Source: Trichoplax adhaerens (taxonomy: Eukaryota > Placozoa > Uniplacotomia > Trichoplacea > Trichoplacidae). From it: a DNA stretch of 64,000 nt. The notes beneath the pieces were generated by a model, which was not told where the DNA came from, ran no database searches, and saw only the letters and a list, made by a program, of their open reading frames with translations. The translations under genes were made by a program, and so were the position numbers. This document shows, one piece after another, positions 13,358 to 26,156 of this stretch. The stretch is taken from contig NW_002060945.1 of assembly GCF_000150275.1 (NCBI RefSeq), forward strand, positions 4,750,935 through 4,814,934, written 5' to 3'. Position 1 is the stretch's first letter. Each line of letters begins with the position of its first letter.

Positions 13358-16300
13358 CTTATATAGTAACTGATGTTAATTGATTATTTTACTATGTCTT
13401 GTAACGCTTGTGATTAATATCTTGAAGATATTCACTTATAGATGATACCATGAATAATTTTGTGAATAGACATACTGTAGTTTAATTATATAGAATCATT
13501 CGGTACATGTCTACGATTATGAATATCTCTGTATTAGTTTGGTAATTCAATATGAACTAAATTTCATAATCTTATGACACGATAGCTGCTGCCGAAGGGT
13601 ATTAAGCTCGGCAGATAGCTGAATAAAATAGGAATTCTTTAGTCGTTCAATGTAGAAGCAAAGGCGTCTAAATTTTGTGAGGTAGTTAAGGGATACTGAA
13701 TCCTGGAGATTTTAGTAACTTAGAGTATTTTTACGTGATTCTTGTCACGAAGCTGATTTGTGACAAGGGGTACTGTTTATTAATAGTAAAATACAGCGGT
13801 GTATCTAATCTTGTGAGAGCATGTTCTTCATCCAATAAATGCCAATCCCACATGGATTAAAGAAAATATATTCTCGTGACTGGTGAAAATTTGATATATC
13901 AAGCTATGTAATCGACTATTTAAAAGGTAATGACGAATAAAGATACTAGTAATGAATTTTGTCTTTTCGAGGTATTTAATGGATTTCATTGTAATATTTG
14001 CACCATCCACTACTATTTTTTCTCTTAAATGAGAGGTACAGTAATATATTGACTTTGTATGTATAGCAGTTACAGACTATACAGATTTATTTTCAGGATT
14101 CGTGTAACTTTGATAATTTACGAATGAACCGGGCAGAAAATCTAGCTATGAAGGGCTTTTTATACAAAATGTTTAATATGTATTACTGAACACAAAAATT
14201 TTTATATGTACAGTCTGCGTAGCCTGACATTTTCGCCCTAAATTTGGAAGTGCTGTGCTGTACTGTACAGTAAAAGAATATTCTTCATTTGGCCGTGATG
14301 GTATTACAAAAAAATTGCTCTTACTTTATGTATATAGATTACTGTATACAGTAATTTCTCAAATACTATATGTAATACAGAAAGGCATCTTTCTTGATTT
14401 TTGAGTTGCAGCTTTCTTGAATGAAAATTTCCCTCGTATTGCATGATGATTGATTACTAGTCAGTCTAATTTTTATAGAATCAGTTTCATAAAACTTCAA
14501 AATATTTAGATGATTTATAAGTCAATACGGAATTTTTATGAAATGATCTAATTATGTTGGCTAGGTATCTTAGGAATGTTAACGTAGTCCCTGGCAACCA
14601 TTTTTGTAGAGTACCACATTTAAAATTTGCATAATTTCTATCAGAATTAGCTAGAAAAGATAACTGGCACTCTCACATCGTAACGATTGTAGCGGTACTT
14701 ATTTCACTTTTAATTGGAAGTGCCTAAAAATTGTGCTATTATCAACTGAGATAATTCATAGCAGTATAGTGAACGAGCAAAAAATAACATTTTATGGGAA
14801 GAAACAGCCATAAAGGGAGAAAAACTTTGACTTCTCTATTTAGAGCGAAAGTGAAATTAATCAATACATGACAATTTTTATAATTTTGTCAGAGACAAAT
14901 GAGAGCGGAAATTAGAAAAAATAGGATTAATCCAAGTAAATAGACATATTTGTTTCTAAGATCTTTTCCGACTTCAGCCAAAGCATGACTAATTCTATGA
15001 TCTAGTTGTCTGATTTGGATTTTAATATGCTTTATTCAGAATAGCACTTCTGTCCAACTTATTTTATATAGAATAGAATGACTTCCATCATTGATCTTAT
15101 TAAAGTACGGTATGTTTTATGCTATCTTGCCAAATATCTCTCAAATAACACTAGATTCTAATCGTGATGCACGTACCGTACAAATCTTAACGAAAAGATA
15201 CGGCAATAGAAGAGTACAAAATTATTATGATGTAGGCACTCTAAAAACATCGGTATGGTTTTGTTTTAATTATCTCTGAATTATACCCGAATTTTTGTCA
15301 GATACTACTACAGCTGCTTTAAAAGCAGAGAGTAGAGTAAAGCAAAAAACGGATTGGTTTTAGAAAATGCACGAAATAATTTAATATGGATCTTTCTCGA
15401 CTACAACGTCTAGTTCTTCTATACAATACGTATTAAAGAAATTAATATATCATTAGCAATAACGTAAAAAAAATGCATATAAATATAAAAATTAGACTAC
15501 ACTCCTACTATTCTTCCTCGAAGTAAAGATTTCGCGTTAAGACTTAATTATTTTAATAGTCTGTATAACGTTACTTTGCTATTTTTAGTGATGTTAGCGC
15601 GGCATATTTACACTTTTTATTACTTTAAATGATATTTAATTTATAATTAATTATGGCCGATAAGGAAAAAGTCGATAGAATTCGTTCGCAAAAGTTTATT
15701 TTTCTATTTCATAGCCTATTTTTATGCTAAATAACTGTAAATGGAATGAAGAAAAAAAAATTAAGGAAAAGTTAACAATTGATTTGTATGATTAAGAAAA
15801 TCTCTACGGCTATTCGCTGCGGTGAAGTTGCTTATCGGACAATCCTGTATCAAAACAGCACGAACATTTGTCTTCTAACACTCGCTCCTAAACAAACGGT
15901 ACTAGAGGCACTACTGATGTTCTATCATAAATGACGTAAGTAACAATGGTGCAGTGGAAGATGTTAAGGAATGCTATAGTACAATAATTTATTTACATAT
16001 TTAATGAATAGAACAGATGATACCTTGACAACGATAGTTTAATGAAATAAGAAACGGTAAGGTAATAAGAGTTATAAAAATTAATTCCGCTAATTCTGTT
16101 TATCAAATATTGCTTCCCTTGATACATTATTTAATTTACTGATAATTAGTGTTAAAAACTATTTTTTCTATACATTATAAATCAATCCTTCGCTCGATAT
16201 AATTCGTGCACCAACATGCTATACTTGTATCTCGTATCTTATATTATCAGTTACTGCAATCTATTTTACACTTTTTCTGGCACTTACGATGCTGCTTATC

Positions 16301-19300
16301 ACCTTCGTGGTAAATAAAGCATACGTCACTTCGAACAGAAATTCGGTTAATTTTTAGTTTAAATCTTCTTTATCTTATTTTATTTTAAATTCGTTAATAA
16401 CGATAGATTTGAATATATGGTGTTTTATTAATCAAAAGATAAAGATTCTTTTAAATAATTTATCTATTTCGGACCATAAGACTAATTAGAACTAGCATTC
16501 ATAAAGTCGTTTAATTTTAGCTTAGATTGATTGCGGGATCAGGGACTATTTTTTGGATCAGAATCTAATAGAAAAGATTCAAAATCTGCAATTATAGCGA
16601 GGATAATGAAGTACAGCAGCTGTATATAGTCAATGTCAATGCAATTAGCATTTATAGATCTTAAACGAGATTATTAATTGGTATAACCATAGATTAAGAA
16701 TACAATGTCCACCAATGCTGATTTCAATGATTTTAACAGGATACAAAAGATAGCAATGTTAGTCGTTGACCAGATAGTTAAAATACACTGTAAGCAATTG
16801 AGACGAAATTTATGTACATAATCTCAACTAGTTATGATTTTTAAAGTAATTTGAAGGGTTCGATACTGGTATAGATAAAAAGAACTCCGTTCCTTAATAG
16901 TTAACAGCTGCAGTAAAATAGTGTTAAATAAATAAGTGACGGGAGCGGAAGAATTGACAAACATCAGTGAAATTAAACGTTGGGAGTTTTTTAATATCCT
17001 GGAGTGGATGGATAAGTATCAAAAATAAAGTATTAATATCCTTTGTCTAAGATAATATGTTGATTAAAGGAATCTAGATTTTTTTAGCGATCATGATTAA
17101 TTTCATGTTTTATAACCATATGATTGATTGAACATACAGCAGAGCAGTATAGATATGGACCGTATAATAAAACTATTGGCTGAGCACCTTATTTTGCGAA
17201 GCTCAGTTTCATTTAAGTTATGACAGCATAGTAATGAAGTTTAGGTTGGCGGGCCAATGATTGTAATGTCAATATCAAACTAATTTTAATGATAGCAGTG
17301 TAAGAAGAAATTCGATAAGTGAAGACAAAAGTTGTCAACTACTGTCACAGTAAATACGTAAGTAGTACTTGAGTGATTGGGATAATAATTAAACTAAGGA
17401 ATCTATTACTATATTATCGTTCTTGTTACACACACAATACCATAATTCTGGTCTGGGCGTACTCCAGCCAAAATTGCAAGCGATTAGTCATTGTAGTACT
17501 ATAAAATTTTATGTTACGTATGCATCAATTGCTAAAGCATTCGAGATAGAATATTGATGATATAGAGCAGATAGGACATAAAATTATGCAGTGCAGATGA
17601 GAGTACAATATTGAAGTGTGAGAGCTATTAGAATTTTCCACGATTATTTATTTACTATGTAATAGTGTGCATGATGTTAACCAATATTTTTCCATGGTTC
17701 TAGTTATCTACTCTGGAATATTTTAAAAATTCTTCTTGTTCGATCGAAGTTAGAAATTTTAGCAGTTTGATCAGTTATTTACTCTGTGGGATACCGGATC
17801 GGTACCCACTGAAGTTTTGTTTCCGTTAATATGTAAGCGCAGTGTGAAAAATAATTAACTTTCTCTCTTACCATATGAAAATATAATTTTAGCGCTGTGC
17901 AAATATACGCGTATATCCTGCTGCTTCTATTCATAATTATTCAAAAATCTATCTAAGCAGGTGTTGATTAATGTCATATCTAATTATTAAAACTGTTAGT
18001 ATTCAAGTCAAAATCGAAAGAAGTAATGCAAAGACATATCAGTGGGCGATAACCACTAGTAAAGACTGTATGTATTAAAATCACGAATATAATCGATTAA
18101 AAAGTTGGGGCATTCCTATAATCAAGTGCTGCTTAGAAAAACTTTGTATTCAATTTTGCAAATATATACCGTTGTATTAAATGTTGACATTTGGTATATA
18201 AATCGATATAGTGAAAATTTTGTTTCATTAATTTACACGGATCTTGCGAAAGATGGATTCAGTGACTGATGGTCTTACAACTATAACATACTTTGTAGTG
18301 GTATAAGGGTAACATTTAAGTTTGTTAAGTGATTGTTCTTACTCAGTTTACCTTTGGAATTTTAAGTCCTGGCGTAAGCGAATTATAGGATTTTCTTTTT
18401 TAGCTTGTTAGTAGGAGAGATAATTATTAGAAAGTTTTATGATGTTTGAGAGTTTTTTACGCTGGTAATAGCCAATGCCTTCGCTTAGAAAATATTCCTA
18501 AGTAAGAAGTAAAAGTTTCAAGTAACATAATTGTTAGCCTATGTTGATCAGTTATATGATCCGTAGCTAAAATGGAAGATAAAAGAAAATTCAGATACTT
18601 ATTCTTTCTTACCTTATTAAGTTGGAACTCTAAGCTATTTTATATAACTAATCAGTAATGAAATAGTAACGCAGGAAATAAGTAACGGCAACTAATCAAT
18701 TCTGGTTGACTAGTAGATACCTTAATCGAACACTAAGAAAACTAAAATCTTCTACTATAAGCGTACTTAGCACTCCGCTTGCAATCGATAGATGCAAACT
18801 GATTTGCTGAAACGTCTAGTTTCTGATAAAATACGATTTGGTTACTGCTAATAAACAATAAAAGCTATATACGATACTATTCCATTAAGCGCTGAAAAGA
18901 AAGAGCAGAGTTATTAAATACGATAGGGCATCCTAGGCGTCGGCATCTCAATTATATAGTTTAACAATTGTCACTTTTTGAATAAACAATAGTCTGCTTA
19001 TGATCTAGATTTAATTGCGGTAACTACAAGTATCTGTTAAATATCATCTATTTATTAATATTAAAACAAAAGGCTATTGAAACAGACGTGCAAAACATCA
19101 CGGCAATAAAGGGTTTTATCTAATTACCATTTCTGAACTGATCCATAGCTAATCATTTTGTAGATATAATAGAATGTAGGCATCATTATAATAAGAACGG
19201 CCTTTCTTTTCAATACGGTTTTAATATTATTCTGTAGTGAAACTATGGATTTTTTGCACTTAAATTAAGAAAACGTATCAATAGCTTTTATTTATTCTTT

Positions 19301-21785
19301 ATTATTTTCTAGTAGCACAGTAGATTGTAGTCAGTAGATGATATGTTGACAATTTCAGTTAGATCTACGGGTTAATATTAAAATTTTGCTTATTAGAAAG
19401 TCATGCAAATCATATTAACTTATATTATTTCATACTAGTCAAACAAACATAATGAGTTTCTGATTGCTTTATGCATGAATTATTTTATGAAGGCATTATT
19501 TAATGAGAGTACTAGCAAATATCCAATTTTATAGGAGAAATACGGTCAGCTATTTAGGTTATTGATTTAGATTAGTGTTACTTGAGTAACAACGATAATA
19601 TCTTAAAAGGAACACATTAGTATCTGTAGAGTTTGAATTATCTAGTAAATAGAATATTTAATACGCATTTAGGGCATGGATGTACGTATAAGAGATCATT
19701 ATAGTTAAGGGAGTGAAAGAAACCAACATTGTTATCAGCTACATTAAGTTCTATAGATTGAATTTGTAAATTATATTACAATTTTCAGTGCTTAGATGGA
19801 GAATGTTAGTCTTTAGTTGCAGTTTTTATCGATGATAATAGAAACAACTTTATATCATTAATGTCAATCAAAAAATCTCAAATAGTTTTCTGCGAGCTGT
19901 AAGTAGATTTAGCGAAGTAAAGTTCACACTTCGGCACCTGACAGATCGAAAGATAAATAATTCAATTTTGATAACTATTCATGTGCACGGTGAATATCAC
20001 GTTTAAAAAAACAGGAGATGCATTTATACTGTATTGTAAAACATATATCTGATGTTCGATGGGTACAACAAATTCTTATCGGAAGATTTTTAGAAGTTTA
20101 TTTCATAGGATGCTTTCCTACAAAATTTTATGGCTATTTTAGGCTAAGCGCTGATTCGACACTCATTAATTTTCTGTTAATTTCCAAAGTAAAGGTTCAA
20201 GGTGCCGTTAGATAGTCATGGCATATAAAATTTTAGCGACGTACAAGTAATCTATTTAAAATGCAAGCTATTTCTAAAAATTTGACTGAATTTTAATAGC
20301 TAATTTCCTAAAAATCTTTGCCTTCTCTTTAAATTTAAGCTATCAACTGAGTCATCTACATTGAATCAAACTGAAATGTGATTTATTATCATACACATAA
20401 TTAGCCTATTCGTATGTATTCATCATGATAGAAGAAGAGAATTATCTGAAAGTTGCATAAAGTCAAGCTCCGGTCAACTATAAATCTTTATTAATATTTT
20501 TTTATAACTATTTCTGAGGTTATAGTTAATACGATATAAGTTTATATTAATGTTGATAATGTGTTTATCACCAAATGTATGCGAAAATGGCTATGTCAAC
20601 TCTGCTAATAGTAAAAAATATTTCTACAGCATGTGATATTATTGTATAATATTGTAAGTATGCTTTGAAGGATTAATAAATACCTTACGTGTATGATGGA
20701 TATTGGATTACTAAATATATCGAGCTACAGCGAAGGAGGAATTAAAGGACAGCCCTATAAGTTTTGTTATAAAACAGAACTAAATAGGAATTTAATAAAT
20801 TTGTTCTTTTTATCATGAAATTGTTTTTAGCGGAATAGCTTACTAGCTAACAAACTACAGCAGATGATTTTTTTATTGGGTTGGAAGAATTTGATGCATT
20901 GTTTAGAAAATGATAAATATTCTGCTATAGCTAAAATAGATAAGATTATAAGATTAAAAATTACCGTAGGGTATCGAAAGTTGGAGACATGTAAAATATT
21001 AATGATGTTAGATTAAAATAAGTAAGAGCAGTATTGCTTATACACAATGTCATAGATTGGCAATATGAATATTACTTTACGATTATAGCATGGTATTCGT
21101 AGTTTATGGTAGCTCGCAATAATGTACAATGTCTCGTAGTTTAAGATACTTTATTAGATCGAGAACTGTGGAAGATATCCAGCTATGATCGGACGACGAT
21201 AACAACAACAACACACGCTTGCATACGATTGCACTGTGATATACTGTGCAGTATAGTGCGGTGTAATACTAAAATACGGATTACATAATTGTATAAGATT
21301 ATGATACACTAATATGATAAAGCAGTATTCCAGTAAACAGGTAAACACATTCGTTAGCAATACTTAATACGTACGTAATAGCATTTACGCTGACACATGT
21401 ACAATATTCAAAATTGGCCATTCCAGTCAAAATCAATATTGTAAACCTCTAAAGGTTAACAGATTCGTTCAAAAATTTCTGACATGATTGGTAAAAGTAA
21501 GTACTTTCTGTCAAGGAAATGATTCTATCACATACTTTTGTATCAGTCCCATTGGGTTTGCAGGTGTAAATATAAGGGGAAATTAACTATAAATAAAAAT
21601 TTTTAATTTTGCTAGCCATTTTCGATGCGGTTCAATCGTTCGTTTAATTTAACCAATATTATTGCATTTTAAAATAACTTTGCTATAATTAATAAATAAT
21701 TAATAGAACAACATCAACACACTTTACGTTGGTACATTTTTTTGTTGTAACTTTAAATTAAGCTGAATTATTTTGCACGAAATTA
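13358..21785. other. Gene desert, right part
   Basis: No recognisable gene. A few frames of 60-68 codons exist (13828-14010 minus, 15091-15279 plus, 20018-20215 plus, 21154-21360 minus) but none resembles a known family. The 15091-15279 frame ends near a plausible donor. A short TACTGTACAG motif occurs at about 14260. No tRNA or repeat family stands out. Confidence 0.5.
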
Positions 21786-21799
21786 ATTTTCAATCCGCA

Positions 21800-22116
21800 G
21801 TACTGTACAATGATGATGAAACGCTGCAGTACAGTACTGTACTGTATAGTGTACAGTACACCGTCATGATCGCTAATTGGATAGGCTCGTATTGTTTCTT
21901 GCATGTGTAGGACCGCCTACTTATCTGGGGTCACTGGTTCCTACAGTATTTTTATTGTACTGTACTGTAATAAGTGTTCCGTAATTCACTACAGTACATA
22001 CAGTACAGCACTGTACTGTACCGTACAGTACCTCCGAGTTGGGTACAGTGTACAGTACTGTACCCAACTACAGTATACTGTATTGTAGGGGTCATCAGTC
22101 ATTTCTACAGTACGGT
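21800..22116. repeat. GTAC-W palindromic array, cluster A (upstream of RETSAT)
   Basis: GTAC tetranucleotides recur here at 5-bp spacing, separated by single A or T bases, for example at 21801-21858, 21956-21970, 21990-22030 and 22041-22064. Because GTAC is its own reverse complement, the array is strongly self-complementary. It ends about 340 bp before the RETSAT start codon. Short open frames here only translate the repeat (Tyr-Cys-Thr-Val patterns) and are not genes. Confidence 0.8.
22037..22069. repeat. Perfect 12-bp inverted repeat within cluster A
   Basis: The arm AGTTGGGTACAG (22037-22048) is exactly complementary to CTGTACCCAACT (22058-22069), with a 9-base loop that is itself GTAC-rich. 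The arms include non-repeat bases (GTTGG), so pairing extends beyond the GTAC-W core. It could extrude as a cruciform or fold as an RNA hairpin. Confidence 0.85.
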
Positions 22117-22451
22117 CCGACAGTATCCCCAGTATTTACCAACATTCTGTACGCTTTAATTCGCCGTCGAGATTGATAGGAGCTGTTTTAGATTCGACCT
22201 AGCCTAAAATTGAGGTTTAACAACACGTGCAAAACCGGTTAAAGCTCAAATATTACAGTGAAAGGCTCGACTAAACCATCAGTACTCATAGTCTGTCGTT
22301 ACTATTGGTTAAAATTGCCTTCAAAGTCACTTACTACGCGTATTTTTAATAGGCAATTAAAATTACGTTGTTATATGTGCTGTTTTAAATAGAATAGAAT
22401 ACAGTATTACGTCAAGAGGATAGCTGGTGACACTTTCATTTTAAACTATCA

Positions 22452-25400
22452 ATGGCAGCGATACTTGACAACTTGATATTGAGCAACTTTACAATTAGCA
22501 TTGCCATCGGGGTATTTATTTTAATCCCGGTTGTATTTTTCCTTTTACTTCGTCGTGGCAGTAGTCAAGACGTGTTTAGCGCGAATCTTCCGTACCCTAG
22601 CGAATACCGCCATGTTCCGAAAGAGATTAAAGACAAGGTTCGTATCGAAACACTTGTTTATCTATCGCTATGGCAGTGGTTAGGCGTGTGGTGGATTAAG
22701 CTTGTCATGTTATCTACATATTATACTGTTACTATTTTAGAAATTATAAAGTGTATTTGTTCGGATCAGTAAAAGAAGTAGAGAAAAAATTGTAATATAC
22801 TTACAGTACATTACTACGGTGAATTATAAGTATCAAAAAGTTTGTGTTTACGTCTGCGTTTAACGATAAATTTCATATACTCGTACAGTACTGTGGTCGT
22901 TTGTCAATGATGTGTAATGGTATTGCCGTGAAACAAATATAAATTATTATACATTACTGTATAGTTAACTTATTCACTTGTTTGTGATAGTCTTAGTACT
23001 CGATACAGGTACATGGAAGTTGTATATACACGTACTGCATATATTAAGATGTATTTTTATTCTCTGAATTTCGATAATTATATATTTTATAGCTTATAAA
23101 GAATGGTTTCGCTTTGAAGAAAGTACCCGAAAATTTAGATGCAATTGTTATTGGTAGTGGTGTTGGTGGTTTATCTGTTGCAGCAACTTTAGCTCGAGCT
23201 GGGAAGAAAGTCTTAGTATTAGAGCAACACGATCAAGCTGGCGGTTGTTGTCACACTTTCTACGAAAAAGGTTACTTCCTTGAGCTTGTAATTTTTACAG
23301 TTCTACGATTTACATAAAATTTAGTGCTATATATTGATTTAATAATTATAATTATTTATTGCTGATGCATTTTATAACTAGGGTATGAATTCGATACCGG
23401 TATTCATTACATTGGTCAAATGCATTCCAATAAGAGCTTAAGCAAGTTCTATTTGGATCAGTGTAGCGATGGTCAAATCGGTTGGTGTCCAATGGATCAA
23501 GCATTCGATATCGCATCTTTTGGTAAACCGGAAGAGAGCCGAAAGTATCGAATTTTGTCAGATGTAGAGTCTTACAAGAAACAGCTCTCAGAGTATTTTC
23601 CCGAGGAGAAAGATGCTATTGAGAAATATGTACAGCTCGTAAAGGTAGCAATTATATGTGTTGAATCGGGCGGTTACAATGATAAAAATGACAAACATTA
23701 ACGAAATATTTCTAATTATAATTCAACTGAAGTGGTTTTTTGTATGATTACTGCAAAAGTAGTAGAAATTTTATCGATGAAATTTACAAACGCTGTAACA
23801 TTTTATCGCTTACTGTCTTTTGTTATGATTATAGGAAACAAGCAGAAATAGTGCTGGTATGTTTATAGTTAAATTACTTCCAAAATGGGTAATATCAGGT
23901 CTCTCAGCGACTGGATTGTTGGGCGTAATTACAAAATTTTTTAAGTCTTCGAATCGGAGCACTTTGGAAGTTGTATCAGGATTGACTAAGAACAAAGACC
24001 TACAAGCCGTCTTCAGTTATATTTATGGCGATTATGGTAAGATAACAATATTAATCCTTGACAGCTTTCAAATCTATGATAGTGATAGTTATTAAACTGC
24101 ATAATAGTGGTACTAGAGTAGGAGATTCTTGCTAATAAGTATCAGATATAAAGTAACAATTTTTACAATTGCAGTCAGTTTTTAGACATGGTATTGTTAG
24201 AAGTTACTGGTAGTTACATTAGATTAAATGATTCTTTTACATCATCAGGTACTGCGCCTAAAAATTCGAGTTTTGCAATACATGGCCTGTTAGTTAATCA
24301 CTATATGAAGGGAGCGTTTTATCCACTTGGAGGTCCTGCGGAGATAACATATCATATGGTTTCGTTCATTAATAAAAGTCATGGTAAAGTCCTAGTCAGA
24401 GCGAAAGTATCAGAAATCTTGCTCGATGATAACCAGAAAGCTGTTGGCGTTCGTGTCGTTAAAGGAGGAGAAAGTCATTGTATATATGCACCTTGCATTG
24501 TATCGGGTGAGATAAAGTTTTATATGTTTTAGTTTTTGCTACTGTACTGTACATGTTTTACCAAGTTTGTTTCGATGTTAAATAATTGCAGATGCTGGTG
24601 TCTACAATACTTTCGAGAAGCTTTTACCCCAATCTATAACAGATAGATCTAGAGAAAAATTTGGGCATCTACATTATGCGAAGCATGGCGTCAGCTACAT
24701 GTCGGTATTTGTAGGATTAAAGGGAGACAGTAAGACGCTTAATTTACCAAATAGTAACTTATGGGCGTATGATAGCAATAATCTTAGCGAAGATATGGAA
24801 GAGTATTTATCAATGAGTGCTGCTGAGGCTGCAAGCAATGTTCCTATGATGTTCGTCTCTTTTCCTTCCGCAAAAGATACTTCATGGCAAGAGCGTTTTC
24901 CCAATAAGTCAGCCTGTGTAATTGTGACTCTAGCTAATTACGAGTGGTTCGAACAATGGGAACAGGAAAGGGTTATGCATCGTGGTGAAGATTACGATTC
25001 CTTGAAAGAAGAATTCGGTAGAAATATTTGGGACAAGGTTATTTCATTAAAACAATTGTGCAGCAATTAATGATTAATAGCTATAGTCAAAATTAAAATA
25101 TTTTATAGTGTAATCGATATATTTATTCTAATGATGTATTCTTTTTCGGTTGTTATAGGCATGCAGATTTTTTCCACAACTTCGCGATTGTGTTGACTAC
25201 TTTGATATCAGCTCGCCGCTTACACATAAGTATTACTTAAATGCTGATAGAGGCGACTGTTATGGCATTGATCACGACATTAGTCGCTTTACTTTGGAGA
25301 GCACAACGTCATTAAGATCTAAAACTGACATACCTGGGCTTTATTTAACCGGACAAGATATTTTCATCGATGGTTTTACTGGTGCACTAATGAGCGGATT

Positions 25401-25467
25401 AGGATGTTCTTGCTCGATATTAGGGAGAAATTTGGTTAGTGAATTAACAAAGAAAATGAAAGCTTAG
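22452..25467 (+). CDS. RETSAT: All-trans-retinol 13,14-reductase (retinol saturase)
   Basis: Exons: 22452-22637, 23093-23270, 23382-23644, 23835-24036, 24249-24506, 24592-25037, 25159-25467. They join in frame into 613 residues, close to vertebrate RETSAT (about 610). In that family the enzyme saturates the 13-14 double bond of all-trans-retinol at the ER membrane. Seen here: an N-terminal hydrophobic helix (about 15-34) followed by Arg-Arg, a likely ER anchor; the FAD dinucleotide-binding motif GSGVGG (83-88) with VLVLEQ and AGGCCHTF after it; YIYGDYG, then [12 protein letters not shown] in the middle; and YGIDHD (546-551) and LYLTGQDIF (about 572-580) in the C-terminal FAD-contacting part. 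The exon 5 acceptor at 24249 was chosen because earlier AGs bring in-frame stops. The 3' end converges on GON4L, with AATAAA at 25869 and 25985. Confidence 0.95.
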
Positions 25468-26156
25468 AAATTATCGTGATCCTAGCTTTTGGGCAGAGAA
25501 TGTTACCTTTCATGTTTATGAATCATGCTATAAAGTGTATCTGGATAGTGTCTGAGTTAGTACTTTAGTTTTTATTTGCAAGCTCCTTCATACATATACG
25601 CGTAATTTCTTGCCTTTATGAATGGTGCAGTAAAACGATTGCAGCAAAGTGGAATACTGTAGATTTATGGATTGTGAATTAAATTTTAGATATGAATAGA
25701 AGATTTGAATGTTGCATACTGAACCTATTGTTAATTTATATCTTCAGAAGTCAACGAAATATGTATTTCAATATTAATTATAGAATTTAGAATTTACAAA
25801 TATCATATAGTTTTATAGTCAATCCCTTGCGTTAAAATTTTTATTGTAGCTTCTGCATGATCAGTCTTAATAAATAGTTATCTTTATTGCATCGAATAAT
25901 ATATTTAATCCCTTTGGAATTGGATCAGCATGTCATTAATTTATATTTAAAGTTGAAGTTGTTGCTTCAACAGTAGCTATAGTAAATAAATATTTACAAT
26001 AAATTAACAATTTTAATTAGGCTTACAAATACTCTTTATACTGGACTGCACAGTCTTTATTAGTGCGTCTATATACAGAAATTGTTAACGATTAGAGTAT
26101 TTGGTATTGCAAATTAATGTAATACAAATGTTAATTTATGTTCAATATACAGTACT
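25468..26156. other. Convergent spacer between RETSAT and GON4L
   Basis: Only 689 bp separates the two stop codons, so the 3' untranslated regions must lie close or overlap. Plus-strand AATAAA signals occur at 25869-25874, 25985-25990 and 25998-26003. A minus-strand AATAAA at 26056-26061 sits about 95 bp past the GON4L stop. No gene is seen. Confidence 0.6.

Noticed and set aside
16850-16875. GGGTTCGATAC resembling a tRNA T-arm
   Set aside because: No cloverleaf partner sequences upstream.
24180-24248. Earlier acceptors for RETSAT exon 5 (AGs at about 24174, 24178, 24185)
   Set aside because: The first two bring in-frame stops; the third adds about 21 residues not found in the family between YIYGDYG and TAPKNSS. 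The AG at 24247-24248 joins the conserved blocks directly.
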